DNA from: Arthrobacter sp. CAN_C5
Lineage (GTDB): Bacteria; Actinomycetota; Actinomycetes; Actinomycetales; Micrococcaceae
Length of the DNA: 64,000 nucleotides
Direction of reading: 5' to 3'
Assembly: GCF_017875735.1 (NCBI RefSeq)
Contig: NZ_JAGGMZ010000001.1
Span: forward strand, 1,116,001 to 1,180,000
The notes below the pieces were generated by a model. That model was not told where the DNA came from. It saw only the letters and a list, made by a program, of their open reading frames with translations, and ran no database searches. Position numbers and translations under genes: made by a program. Below are positions 37,460 through 46,776 of the stretch, piece by piece; within the stretch, counting starts at the first letter, position 1, and the number at the start of each line of letters is the position of its first letter.

Positions 37460-40400
37460 TCAGCCATTCTCACTCGGCCTGCGCGGCGCAGGGAGGGCAA
37501 CCTGCACCTCCCGCACCTCTCCGCCGTCGAACAGGAACCCGCGACCGGGCCACGGCCTGGCATCACAATCCAGACGCACACCGAAGAAATCGCCGTCGGA
37601 CGCCTGACGTGGTCCGAGGATCACCCCGGTCCGGCCGGACCGGGCCTGCGTACCGAGCGGGACCTTCGCAAGAATCGTGGCACCGTCAGTTACCGCCAGG
37701 ATCAGGCGGTACCCCTGCGCGAAGAGCTGACCGAGGTGACGTTGGGTCTCTTGCGGCAGTTGGTCTGCATCATCGACGAGGAGCAGCGACTTTTCCGGTG
37801 GAACGCCCGTGCTGGCCAGGAGTTGTGTCTGCCCGGACCAGAAATCCACCGGATCCTCCCCGGGCGCGGGGCGCACACAGCTGGTCGTCGACGCGGCGGC
37901 GATCTGCTCGATCAGGGTCGAGCGTCCGGAACCTGGAGCACCAATGATCAGGAAGACCATACGCCGCGTCAGCGTGATGAAGACGACGTCGGCGTCGTCC
38001 CCGCCAACTCCGATCGGTACCCGACCGCAGTCGCCCGTAGCGTTGGTGAGCCGCGGATCGGTCCCGTGGATGGCCGTCGGCAGCGGCACCACCCGAAACG
38101 GGGCTTTGGCAGGTGTCACCGGAGCCACGCCACGGGCGCTTGACGTTTCACGCCGGCCAAGGATCACCTGGGCCAGGGCTCCCTCGGGGGTGGCGATGGG
38201 CCCCTGCACCAGGCACCGACCCGGCACGGGCTCGGTCGCTGGCAGCTTCGGCCACGAAAGGGTGGACTCCTGGGTGGCGCCCAGCGGAAAGTACAGTCGA
38301 TTGGGCAGGAGGGGAAAGAACCGACCCGTGACAACCTCACGGCCACCAGATATAACCAGGGTGATGCCAGCCAGCTGGCCGTCACGAGCGAGATCCTGGA
38401 TCAGTTCTTCGGCCCAGGGCCAGCGACTGGCCCTCAGTTCTCCTACCCAGCGACCCCACCCCGACACGACCACCGTCAGCGCCGGACCAGGATCCGGGTC
38501 CTGCCCCCGGCCCGGTGCCGCTGCCCCATCGCCCGACAGCCGCTCAGCGAGCAGCTCGGCGAGCCTGCGGACGACACGGGCAGCCCGGCGTGGTTCCTGG
38601 GCGCCGACATAGGCGCCCACTTGCGGGGCCGACGCCGCCCAGCTGAGGGTTCCGTCGCCATCAAGGATGTACAGGTGACGGTCGGGAAGGTATTCCAGCA
38701 GGCCGGCCACCACCTGAACGAGCGTGGCAGCGGTGCCGGCGACGGGCTGACCAATCAATGCCAGATGCGAATCAATGCCGGGGGCCCACAGCAGCGTTCG
38801 CTGGGTTTGTGCTTCGGGGAGGTCAAGGAGGCCCAGCACCACCGCACCCTCAGGAGCCGGGGCCATCGCCGATGCGGTGATGACGGTGGGGAGCCCCGGC
38901 AGGACCGGATAGTGCAGGGACTCGTATCTGAAATCCTCGGCAGCGGAGGCTATCGCGGCGACCGGCCCTGCCGGACCCCGTCGATCCTTGAGCCGCGGCC
39001 CGGCCATCGGCGACGCCGGGCGGCGGAAGGACATGTTCCACTCGATGACACCAGTCGATGACTCTTCGGTGTTCGGGACTGTTGATGCGGCCTGGAACAG
39101 CCTGGCCGGGCCCATCCCCAGCCGCAGCAGGGCACGCCCCGGTGTGTTGACCGGGATGACCGCGGCGGCGGAGGACCCAACAATGTCCTGTGATTCGAGG
39201 GCCGAACTGACCCGGAGCGCGATGCTCGCGCTTACATTGGCCCGGATGTCCGGGCCGAGGGCGCCCTGTGGCCGCTGGGTGGACATCACCAGGTGAACCC
39301 CGAGTGATCTGCCCACCGTGGCGAGGCGCACCAGCTCGCCAGCCGCGCCCGGCACATCCTCCATCAGCATCCTGAACTCGTCGATCACCACCACAAGACG
39401 GGGTAGCGGTGCACGATGAGCGGCGGGCCAATCGGCGATGTCGGTGACCAGATGGCTGGCAAAGAGCTGTTCGCGTCGTCGAAGCTCCGCCAGCAACGAC
39501 ACCAGGGCGCGGGAGACCGACGCGGCCGAGAGGTCGGTCAGCAGGCCAACCGCGTGAGGCAGGGCGGCCAGCGGCCTCAGTCCGGCGCCACCCTTGAAAT
39601 CGATCAGGAGAAAGTTGACCTCTGCTGGGCTGTGATGGAGGGCGACGGACAGAATCAGGGTCCGGAGCAACTCAGATTTCCCTGAACCGGTGGTGCCGGC
39701 GATCACCAGATGAGGCCCATCGGACACCAGGTCAAACAACTGGACGCCTTCGGCACTCCTGCCGATTGCCGCGGTAAGCCCGGGCAGCGGCCGCGACCAG
39801 GCCCGGAGCACCTGATCGGGGGTGGAAGGCGCAATCCGGTCAAGGCTGATCCGGGGTGGCAGGACGAGCGGGGCGTCATACGACGCCTTTCCCTCGTCCC
39901 CGCAGGCAGGCAATGTCCGACCGCCGAGAGCGCGAGCCAGCCGTCCAAAGGAGATGCTGCTCACCAGATCAGGGCGGAAGCTGATGGTCCGTATGCCCCC
40001 CAGTTCTGCCCCGCCACGGCCCAGAGTGACTGTTTCGCGCACAGTCCCGGAACCGTGGGACAGCTCGCCGGGCGAACACCCGAAGCGGAAAATCCCGGCC
40101 GCCTCTGGCACATGGTCGGCTGCGGCGGACCCGAACAGCAAGACGGGCACCCGCCCTGCGGTCCGCGCAAGGGCCGCCAGCTCGGATGGGCAAGCCAGAA
40201 TCACACCAGGCAGAAAACGGGCATCCGCGGGTAGATCGGCGGGTGTTCCCACACAGATCGCGGTGCCCGGCCGGTGACTGAGCTGCAGGAGCAGCGATTG
40301 CGCCATTCCGAGCAGGTCCCGTCTGGAGCCGGAGAAGCAGACCTCCGGCGGCCCGGTGGGGTGGGTGCCGGCGGAGAGCTCGATCATCACCGGCACGTCG

Positions 40401-41419
40401 TCCAACAGCGGGCAGGTCCAGGCCGCGTCAGCCGGTTTCACCACGAGGTGCGCACGCTGGGCCGCCAGCCCCAGCCGCACATACACCGGGACCGATGGTG
40501 GTCCGCCGGGTCCGCCCGGTCCGGCCGAGTCGGTGGACGCAGGCGAGTACGCTGCCGCCGCCAGCGTCCCGATGTCATCAGTGGCCGCCAGTCGTCGTTG
40601 TCGGTCCTCTGCAGCCGCATTGGCCAGGGCTGCTGTGAAAGCCCTGCGCGCTCGCCGGCCGGTCACCAGCGGCACCAGAGCGGCGGTGGCGGAGAGCACG
40701 CTGAATCCGAGGAAGACCCACATCCCGGTGGCCAGGGCGAGGACGATGCCGAGGACCAGGGGCAGGACCGCCGAACCCAGCAGGACCGGATGGGAGGGGC
40801 GGGGCGCCGCTGACTGAACTTCCAACGGATCCCGCACGGCGGGAATCCGGTGGTTGAGTGCAACCTGGTCGAGCAGCACCAGACGGCAGCCGCTGTTACC
40901 GATCCGAAGATCCGAAGCGACCGAGATCGTGGCCTCCGCAACCCGGACACCGTCAACCCAGGTGCCGTTGGCCGAGGCAACATCGTGCAGGGTGACACGG
41001 TTCGTCTCGACGGTCAGGAGGGCGTGGCGCCGCGACACCGCAGGATCCTCCAACACGATATGGGAATTTAGGCGGCCGATCGTGTAGGTGCCGCGGCGCA
41101 GCCCGATCAGCTGGCCGGCGTCCGGCCCTGTGCTGACCACCAGCACCAGATTCGGCAGCCGTCCGCGCCGGGTTCGCGCTGACGGCCCACCCCCGGCCAC
41201 GATCACCGCCCCGTTCACCAGCGGCGCAAGGCCAAGGGTCAGCGACTCCAGTGGCTGGCCAGCCACAGCGCAGGCGGCGCTGGTGTGATGTTCGACCAGC
41301 AGCGCCCTCAGGGCAAGGACCGAGTCGACAATTGAGGTATCAACCACCAGTTCCACGACGGTGCCCGGAGCGGGTCGGGCCACGCCCGGGGCGCCGACGA
41401 GCGAGAGGTGCAGCAGCAT
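37460..41419 (-). CDS. FHA-FtsK/SpoIIIE ATPase of type VII secretion (EssC/EccC) type
   Basis: The 1319-residue protein has an N-terminal region (1-85) of beta-rich character. An FHA domain follows at about 90-183 (GR at 115-116, SRRH at 129-132, NG at 151-152), then two membrane helices (about 211-230 and 233-253) and tandem FtsK-type ATPase modules. The first P-loop is GTTGSGKS at 575-582 with Walker B VVVIDEF at 676-682. The last module has GAPGSGRS at 1160-1167 and LLLVDDAD. This order (FHA, two TM, ATPases in one chain) matches EssC of Firmicutes more than the split EccCa/EccCb of mycobacteria. No WXG100, EccB, EccD or EccE gene is in the window. It sits inside the polysaccharide region. 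Confidence 0.85.
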   Translation of the reverse strand: MLLHLSLVGAPGVARPAPGTVVELVVDTSIVDSVLALRALLVEHHTSAACAVAGQPLESLTLGLAPLVNGAVIVAGGGPSARTRRGRLPNLVLVVSTGPDAGQLIGLRRGTYTIGRLNSHIVLEDPAVSRRHALLTVETNRVTLHDVASANGTWVDGVRVAEATISVASDLRIGNSGCRLVLLDQVALNHRIPAVRDPLEVQSAAPRPSHPVLLGSAVLPLVLGIVLALATGMWVFLGFSVLSATAALVPLVTGRRARRAFTAALANAAAEDRQRRLAATDDIGTLAAAAYSPASTDSAGPGGPGGPPSVPVYVRLGLAAQRAHLVVKPADAAWTCPLLDDVPVMIELSAGTHPTGPPEVCFSGSRRDLLGMAQSLLLQLSHRPGTAICVGTPADLPADARFLPGVILACPSELAALARTAGRVPVLLFGSAAADHVPEAAGIFRFGCSPGELSHGSGTVRETVTLGRGGAELGGIRTISFRPDLVSSISFGRLARALGGRTLPACGDEGKASYDAPLVLPPRISLDRIAPSTPDQVLRAWSRPLPGLTAAIGRSAEGVQLFDLVSDGPHLVIAGTTGSGKSELLRTLILSVALHHSPAEVNFLLIDFKGGAGLRPLAALPHAVGLLTDLSAASVSRALVSLLAELRRREQLFASHLVTDIADWPAAHRAPLPRLVVVIDEFRMLMEDVPGAAGELVRLATVGRSLGVHLVMSTQRPQGALGPDIRANVSASIALRVSSALESQDIVGSSAAAVIPVNTPGRALLRLGMGPARLFQAASTVPNTEESSTGVIEWNMSFRRPASPMAGPRLKDRRGPAGPVAAIASAAEDFRYESLHYPVLPGLPTVITASAMAPAPEGAVVLGLLDLPEAQTQRTLLWAPGIDSHLALIGQPVAGTAATLVQVVAGLLEYLPDRHLYILDGDGTLSWAASAPQVGAYVGAQEPRRAARVVRRLAELLAERLSGDGAAAPGRGQDPDPGPALTVVVSGWGRWVGELRASRWPWAEELIQDLARDGQLAGITLVISGGREVVTGRFFPLLPNRLYFPLGATQESTLSWPKLPATEPVPGRCLVQGPIATPEGALAQVILGRRETSSARGVAPVTPAKAPFRVVPLPTAIHGTDPRLTNATGDCGRVPIGVGGDDADVVFITLTRRMVFLIIGAPGSGRSTLIEQIAAASTTSCVRPAPGEDPVDFWSGQTQLLASTGVPPEKSLLLVDDADQLPQETQRHLGQLFAQGYRLILAVTDGATILAKVPLGTQARSGRTGVILGPRQASDGDFFGVRLDCDARPWPGRGFLFDGGEVREVQVALPAPRRPSENG

Positions 41420-41500
41420 CGGGCCGCCTTGGGACGGGGACGGGTGGTGCGACTGACGCTATCGGGAGGAGGGGCAGGCGATCGTGGACGCCACCGGGAA

Positions 41501-41509
41501 TGTGGACAA
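41501..41509 (-). promoter_or_regulatory. TTGTCCACA site upstream of the FHA-FtsK gene
   Basis: On the minus strand GGGTTGTCCACATTC lies about 80-90 nt before the ATG at 41419. It differs by one base from the TTATCCACA sites elsewhere in the window and matches the actinobacterial DnaA-box form. Confidence 0.4.
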
Positions 41510-41541
41510 CCCTAGATCAGGTGTTTTTCCCCGACTGCCTA

Positions 41542-41547
41542 TAGGCT
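41542..41547 (+). promoter_or_regulatory. Possible -10 of the UDP-sugar operon
   Basis: TAGGCT lies 59 nt before the GTG at 41607. AGAAGG precedes that start as a ribosome binding site. Confidence 0.35.
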
Positions 41548-41606
41548 TGACTACTGGGTCCGGTCGGACATGTTCACTACCCGCCTCTAGAGAAGGTCAA
41601 TGATTC

Positions 41607-42896
41607 GTGAAGATTGCTGTTATTGCGCTTGGAAAAATCGGGCTCCCGCTCGCCGTGCAGTTCGCGTCCAAAGGCCACGAGGTGGTTGGCGTGGACGTGA
41701 ACGCACAGGTCGTCGAGCTGGTGAACCGGGCCACTGAGCCATTTCCCGGCGAGGCACACCTGCAGGAGATGCTCTCGGAGCTGGTTCCAGCTGGCCGGCT
41801 GCGTGCCACCACCGACTACGCTGACGCCGTCCCCGGAGCGGACGCCGTCGTGCTCGTGGTTCCCTTGTTCGTGGATCAGGACGCGAAACCAGACTTCGGT
41901 TGGATGGACTCCGCAACAACGGAGCTGGCCCGGCACCTGACCCCCGGCACCCTGGTTTCGTTCGAGACCACCCTTCCGGTGGGCACCACCCGCACCCGGT
42001 GGAAGCCGATGCTCGAGGAAGGTTCCGGCCTGGTCGAAGGAAAGGATTTCCACCTTGTCTTCTCCCCGGAGCGGGTCCTGACCGGGCGCGTCTTCGAAGA
42101 CCTGAAGAAATATCCCAAACTGGTCGGCGGCCTGTCCGACGCCGGAGCCGCCGCTGCCATCGAATTCTACGAAGCGGTGCTCGACTTCGACGACCGTCCT
42201 GACCTTGACCGCGGCAACGGCGTCTGGGACCTTGGCTCCGCCGAAGCATCAGAACTGGCCAAACTGGCCGAGACGACCTACCGGGACGTCAACATCGGCC
42301 TGGCCAACCAGTTTGCCCGTTTCGCCGCGACCGCCGGGATCGACATTTACCAGGTCATTGACGCGTCGAACTCCCAGCCCTACAGCCACATCCACCAGCC
42401 CGGCATCGCTGTGGGGGGTCACTGCATTCCCGTGTACCCACGGTTGTACCTCTGGAACGACCCGGATGCCACGGTGGTCCGGGCCGCCCGGGAAGCCAAC
42501 GCGGGGATGCCCGACTACACCATCGGCCTGCTCGAGGGTGCGTACGGCGACCTTTCCGGAGCGAGGGTGGTGGTGCTCGGTGCGGCCTACCGGGGCGAGG
42601 TCAAAGAGACAGCGTTCTCGGGAGTCTTCGCAGCGGTGGACTCCTTGAAGTCGCGCGGGGCGACCGCTCTGGTCCACGATCCGATGTACACCGACGAGGA
42701 ACTGCAGCGGCTCGGATTCGATCCCTACCACCTCGGCGAGCCGGTCGACGCCGCCGTGGTGCAGGCCAACCACGCATCCTATGCGTCACTGAGCCCGGCG
42801 GACCTGCCGGGCATCAAGGCGTTCATTGACGGACGCCGGGTGAGCTCGGCTGAACACTGGGACGGTGTTCTTTACCGGGTCATCGGCAAGGCCTGA
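41607..42896 (+). CDS. Nucleotide-sugar 6-dehydrogenase (WbpA/WecC-like)
   Basis: The 429-residue enzyme belongs to the UDP-glucose/UDP-ManNAc dehydrogenase family, which oxidises C6 of a UDP-sugar to the uronic acid with NAD. It has an N-terminal Rossmann motif (VIALGKIGLPLAVQFASKGH) and the catalytic Cys273 in AVGGHCIPVYP. A C-terminal UDP-binding domain has VVVLGAAYRGEVKETAFS. The start GTG is behind AGAAGG. It heads a plus-strand set with an N-acetyltransferase, an aminotransferase and a second dehydrogenase. Substrate is therefore probably UDP-GlcNAc (WbpA role). UDP-ManNAc (WecC role) remains possible. Confidence 0.88.
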   Translation: MKIAVIALGKIGLPLAVQFASKGHEVVGVDVNAQVVELVNRATEPFPGEAHLQEMLSELVPAGRLRATTDYADAVPGADAVVLVVPLFVDQDAKPDFGWMDSATTELARHLTPGTLVSFETTLPVGTTRTRWKPMLEEGSGLVEGKDFHLVFSPERVLTGRVFEDLKKYPKLVGGLSDAGAAAAIEFYEAVLDFDDRPDLDRGNGVWDLGSAEASELAKLAETTYRDVNIGLANQFARFAATAGIDIYQVIDASNSQPYSHIHQPGIAVGGHCIPVYPRLYLWNDPDATVVRAAREANAGMPDYTIGLLEGAYGDLSGARVVVLGAAYRGEVKETAFSGVFAAVDSLKSRGATALVHDPMYTDEELQRLGFDPYHLGEPVDAAVVQANHASYASLSPADLPGIKAFIDGRRVSSAEHWDGVLYRVIGKA

Positions 42897-42933
42897 CAGT
42901 ACGGATGCCAATTCACTACGGAAGAGGAACTCG

Positions 42934-43530
42934 ATGAGCTTCATCGCGGACGGCGCAGACGTGTCCGGACAGGCCACCCTGGGTGAGGGGACCAAGGTAT
43001 GGCACCTGGCGCAGGTACGGGAGCAAGCGGTCCTCGGCGCCAACTGCATTGTCGGCAGAGGAGCCTACATCGGCACGGGTGTGAAGATCGGTGCGAATTC
43101 CAAGATCCAGAACTACGCGCTGGTCTACGAGCCGGCGACGCTGGGGCGCGGGGTCTTCATCGGTCCCGCCGTGGTGCTCACCAATGACACCTACCCCCGG
43201 TCGGTGTCGCCCGACGGCGAACTCAAGAGCGCCCACGACTGGACGCCCGTCGGCGTCACCATCGGCGACGGTGCCTCCATCGGCGCCCGCGCGGTCTGCG
43301 TGGCACCGGTCAGCATCGGGGAGTGGGCAACCGTTGCCGCGGGCGCCGTGGTCACCAAGGATGTCCCCGCCTACGCACTGATGGTTGGAGTGCCCGCGAG
43401 GAGGATCGGCTGGGTCGGCAAGGCCGGCCACCCCCTCCGCGAGGAAGCCGGCGAATGGGTTTGCCCCGCCACCGGGGAGCGATATGTGGAATCGAATTCA
43501 ACACTGAAACCAGTAGAGGTAGAGGCATGA
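42934..43530 (+). CDS. Left-handed beta-helix N-acetyltransferase (WbpD-like)
   Basis: The 198-residue protein consists of hexapeptide repeats of a left-handed beta-helix: GANCIVGRGAYIGTGVKIGANSKIQN, then GVFIGPAVVLTND, TIGDGASIGA and GEWATVAAGAVVTKDVP. These are followed by the family-typical GVPARRIGWVGKAG. WbpD-type enzymes acetylate the 3-amino group of a UDP-2-acetamido-3-amino uronic acid. The ATG at 42934 follows GAAGAGGA. Its stop overlaps the next start in an ATGA. The role is inferred from the repeat family plus the adjacent aminotransferase and dehydrogenases. Confidence 0.85.
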   Translation: MSFIADGADVSGQATLGEGTKVWHLAQVREQAVLGANCIVGRGAYIGTGVKIGANSKIQNYALVYEPATLGRGVFIGPAVVLTNDTYPRSVSPDGELKSAHDWTPVGVTIGDGASIGARAVCVAPVSIGEWATVAAGAVVTKDVPAYALMVGVPARRIGWVGKAGHPLREEAGEWVCPATGERYVESNSTLKPVEVEA

Positions 43531-44627
43531 GTAAAGGCTTTATTCCGGCAGCGAAGCCGATTGTTGGGGATGACGAGCGGGCAGCGGTCGACGCCGTCCT
43601 CCTCTCGGGGATGCTCGCCCAGGGCGCCGAGGTGGCGTCCTTCGAGAGCGAGTTCTCGCAGGTTCTCCTGGACGGACGCGCCGCGGTAGCGGTGAACTCA
43701 GGCACCTCCGGCCTGCACCTCGGTCTGCTGGCCGCTGGCGTCGGGCCCGGGGACGAGGTCATCGTGCCGTCCTTCACCTTCGCTGCGACCGCGAACTCCG
43801 TCGCGTTGACTGGCGCGACACCGGTCTTCGCCGACATCGAACTGGACCACTACTGCCTCGACATTGCCCACGTCGAGTCGCTGATCACCGAGCGCACCAA
43901 GGGCATCATGCCCGTGCACCTGTACGGACACCCGGCCAACATCGTCGCGTTCCGTGCCCTCGCTGATAAGCACTCCATCGCCCTCTTCGAGGATGCTGCC
44001 CAGGCCCACGGTGCGGGGCTGGATGGCCGCAAGGTGGGTACCTTCGGCGACTTCGCAATGTTCTCCCTGTACCCCACTAAGAACATGACCTCGGGTGAGG
44101 GCGGAATGGTGTCCACCGGCGACGCGACCATCGAACGGAACCTTCGTCTGCTGCGCAACCAGGGCATGGAGAAGCAGTACGAGAACGAGCTGGTCGGGTT
44201 CAACGCCCGGATGACCAACCTGCACGCAGCGATCGGGCGTGTCCAGCTGACCAAGGTCATGGGCTGGACCGCGCAACGCCAGGCCAACGCGGCGTTCCTG
44301 GACGCCAACCTCACCGGTGTCCGCACGCCCGTGGTTGCTTCCGGCGCCGAGCACGTCTACCACCAGTACACCGTGCGGGTGGATGGCGGCGCTGCGGAAC
44401 GCGACCGTCTGGCGGCTGCCCTCAAGGAGGACTACCAGATTGGATCGGGCGTGTACTACCCGATCCCTAACCACCGCCTGCCGTCCTTCACCAGGGAAGA
44501 AGACCTCCCCAACACCGAAATTGCGGCTAAGGAAGTGCTGTCCCTGCCGGTGCATCCTTCTCTGGACCAGGAAGACCTCGAGCGCATCGTCGCTGCGGTC
44601 AACGCGCTCACGACGGCAGGAGCCTGA
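43527..44627 (+). CDS. DegT/DnrJ/EryC1/StrS sugar aminotransferase (WbpE-like)
   Basis: The 366-residue PLP enzyme transfers an amino group to a keto-sugar nucleotide. It shows SGTSGLHLGLLAAGVGPGDEVI, PSFTFAATANSV, EDAAQAHGA and the PLP lysine Lys185 in SLYPTKNMTSGEGGM. In the WbpB/WbpE scheme it aminates the 3-keto group made by the oxidoreductase encoded next. Start overlaps the acetyltransferase stop. The next gene begins 2 nt after its stop. Frame extension upstream to 43323 lies inside the acetyltransferase gene and was rejected. Confidence 0.9.
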   Translation: MSKGFIPAAKPIVGDDERAAVDAVLLSGMLAQGAEVASFESEFSQVLLDGRAAVAVNSGTSGLHLGLLAAGVGPGDEVIVPSFTFAATANSVALTGATPVFADIELDHYCLDIAHVESLITERTKGIMPVHLYGHPANIVAFRALADKHSIALFEDAAQAHGAGLDGRKVGTFGDFAMFSLYPTKNMTSGEGGMVSTGDATIERNLRLLRNQGMEKQYENELVGFNARMTNLHAAIGRVQLTKVMGWTAQRQANAAFLDANLTGVRTPVVASGAEHVYHQYTVRVDGGAAERDRLAAALKEDYQIGSGVYYPIPNHRLPSFTREEDLPNTEIAAKEVLSLPVHPSLDQEDLERIVAAVNALTTAGA

Positions 44628-44629
44628 GC

Positions 44630-45631
44630 ATGGCGGATCTTAGAGTCGGCCTGATCGGCCTCGGGATGATGGGGCGCCACCACGCCCGGGTCATCAGAGA
44701 ACTCGATGGCGTGGAATTGGTCGCGGTAGCCGACGCTTTCGGTGACCCTCATGGGGTGGCGGGCACGCTTCCGCTCTGCGGCTCGGTGGACGAGCTTATC
44801 GCCCAGGGCATCGACATGGCGGTCTGTGCCGTCCCCACCGGCTTGCACGAAGAGGTGGGACTGGCGCTGGCAGCAGCGGGTATCCACACAATGGTTGAGA
44901 AGCCTATCGCCTCGACCATCGAAGGCGGCCAGCGCCTCGTCGACGCGTTCGAGGCCGCGAACCTGGTGGGCGCTGTCGGACACATCGAGCGGTTCAATCC
45001 GGCGCTGCAGTCCCTGCGCGCGAGGATCGAGAACGGGGATCTCGGCGAGGTCTTCCAGATCGCTACCCGACGCCAGGGCCCGTTCCCGTCCCGGATTGCC
45101 GACGTCGGTGTCGTGAAGGACCTCGGAACCCACGATATCGACCTCACCTCCTGGCTGGCGCAGTCGCCCTTCGCCTCGGTATCTGCGCTCACGAGTACCC
45201 GCTCTGGCCGACCGCACGAAGACATGGTGACCGCGTCCTGCCAACTGGAGAATGGGGTCATCACCTCCCACCTGGTCAACTGGCTATCGCCCATGAAAGA
45301 ACGCCTCACCGTGGTCACCGGCGAGAAGGGGGCCTTCGTCGCTGACACTCTGACCGCCGACCTGACCTTCTTCGAGAACGGCACCATCACCACAGAGTGG
45401 GAGGCTGTCTCCAATTTCCGTGGGGTCTCGGAGGGAAACATCACCCGGCTGGCGCTGACCAAGCGTGAACCCCTGCGCTCCGAACACGAGGCGTTCCGGG
45501 ATGCGGTGTTGGGTTTGTCCAACAACATCGTCACCATGCGGGAGGGGTTGAACACCCTGAGGGTCGCGGAGGCAATCATTGAGTCGGCCCGTGTCGGCTC
45601 AACGCTGAAGCTCACGGCGTTAAAGCACTAG
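44630..45631 (+). CDS. Gfo/Idh/MocA-family oxidoreductase (WbpB-like)
   Basis: The 333-residue NAD-dependent sugar dehydrogenase has an N-terminal Rossmann fold (VGLIGLGMMGRHHARVI), the EKPIA motif at about residue 90, and GHIERFNPALQSLR. In the UDP-diacetamido-uronic acid pathway WbpB oxidises C3 before transamination by WbpE, and the aminotransferase gene directly precedes it. Other family members act on inositol or glucose, so the exact substrate rests on context. The glycosyltransferase gene starts 2 nt after its stop. Confidence 0.85.
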   Translation: MADLRVGLIGLGMMGRHHARVIRELDGVELVAVADAFGDPHGVAGTLPLCGSVDELIAQGIDMAVCAVPTGLHEEVGLALAAAGIHTMVEKPIASTIEGGQRLVDAFEAANLVGAVGHIERFNPALQSLRARIENGDLGEVFQIATRRQGPFPSRIADVGVVKDLGTHDIDLTSWLAQSPFASVSALTSTRSGRPHEDMVTASCQLENGVITSHLVNWLSPMKERLTVVTGEKGAFVADTLTADLTFFENGTITTEWEAVSNFRGVSEGNITRLALTKREPLRSEHEAFRDAVLGLSNNIVTMREGLNTLRVAEAIIESARVGSTLKLTALKH

Positions 45632-45633
45632 GT

Positions 45634-46776
45634 ATGCCGCTTCGAATTCTTGTTGCAACGCGCATCTATGCCCCGGAGACGGGAGCGGCGGCCTTCCGGC
45701 TGGCAGCGATGGTGAGGGCGCTTGAGGACCGGGGGCACCACGTCACCGTTCTGACCACCTCATCGCCGGGTGCGAAACGGTCCTCCCCATCGGTCCGGCG
45801 TTGGCCGGTCCTGCGGGACAAGTCCGGCGCGGTCCGCGGTTATGTGCAGTATGCCAGTTTCGACATTCCCCTCTTCCTGCGGCTCCTCACGGCGCCGGCC
45901 TTCGACCTGGTCGTGGTGGAACCTCCACCCACTACCGGTGTGGTGGTCAGGGTGGCGTCGGCGCTACGCCGTCGCCCGTTTGTTTACTTCGCCGCCGACG
46001 TCAGTTCGGTGGCGGCCGAGGGCATCGGCGTGTCTCCGGCAGTGGTGCTGGTCCTTCGGGCGATCGAACGCTGGACCCTTGCGAGGGCGCGGAGAATCCT
46101 GACAGTCTCCGAAGGTGTCTCGACCGCTGTCGCGTCCCTGGTGGGTCCGTCCGACCTGATCGTCAACGTGGGAACCGGGGTCGACACTGATCAGTTCACC
46201 CATGAGGGGCCGGCAGGTCCCGACGGCGGCCGCTACTTCGTCTATGCCGGCACCATGTCGGAGATTCAGGGCGCCGGCGTGTTTGTCGACGCTTTCATCA
46301 GCATCGCCGCCGAGTACCCCGATGTCCGCTTGGTGATGTATGGCCAGGGGGTGGAGCTCGACGATCTCCGTTCCCGCGCCGAAGCAGTGTCCGCGCCGAT
46401 CGATTTCCGGGGCAACGTGGATGGTGACCAGATCTCCGCAGCGCTGCGTGGCAGCGTTGCCGGCCTTGCCTCGGTGCGTCCGTCCCGAGGATACGACTTC
46501 GCGTTCGCCACCAAGGCATTGGTCAGCCTCAGCTGTGGCACACCCGTGATCTACGCTGGCGTTGGTCCGTTGAAGGACATCATCGCCGACGAAAACCTTG
46601 GTGTCAGTGTTGACTGGGAGCCGGCCGTGGTCGCGGCCGCGATGAGGGAAGCCCTCGCCTGGCCCCAGGACGCTGCCGAGCGCCAGCGAATTTCCGGTTG
46701 GGTCCTGCAGAACTACTCGCTGAGGAGCGTCGGGGCCAGGGCAGCGGAGGCTATCGAGGCTGCTGCGAGCGAGTAG
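45634..46776 (+). CDS. GT4-like glycosyltransferase
   Basis: The 380-residue GT-B protein begins LRILVATRIYAPETGAAAFR. Its acceptor-side domain is followed by the C-terminal nucleotide-sugar domain (GRYFVYAGTMSEIQGAGVFVD, then RPSRGYDFAFATKALVSLSCG). There is no signal peptide and it probably works at the inner membrane face. As the last gene of the UDP-sugar set it may transfer the amino-uronic acid. Its 3' end overlaps that of convergent wecB by 26 bp. Confidence 0.83.
   Translation: MPLRILVATRIYAPETGAAAFRLAAMVRALEDRGHHVTVLTTSSPGAKRSSPSVRRWPVLRDKSGAVRGYVQYASFDIPLFLRLLTAPAFDLVVVEPPPTTGVVVRVASALRRRPFVYFAADVSSVAAEGIGVSPAVVLVLRAIERWTLARARRILTVSEGVSTAVASLVGPSDLIVNVGTGVDTDQFTHEGPAGPDGGRYFVYAGTMSEIQGAGVFVDAFISIAAEYPDVRLVMYGQGVELDDLRSRAEAVSAPIDFRGNVDGDQISAALRGSVAGLASVRPSRGYDFAFATKALVSLSCGTPVIYAGVGPLKDIIADENLGVSVDWEPAVVAAAMREALAWPQDAAERQRISGWVLQNYSLRSVGARAAEAIEAAASE

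Noticed and set aside
37460..41419. FtsK-like gene as the cell-division DNA translocase
   Set aside because: It has an FHA domain, only two membrane helices and several ATPase modules, and I see no FtsK gamma domain at the C-terminus.
41251..41606. A WXG100-type substrate gene next to the FHA-FtsK gene
   Set aside because: No short helical protein with a WxG turn is encoded in any frame here; the open frames are Arg/Pro-rich noise.
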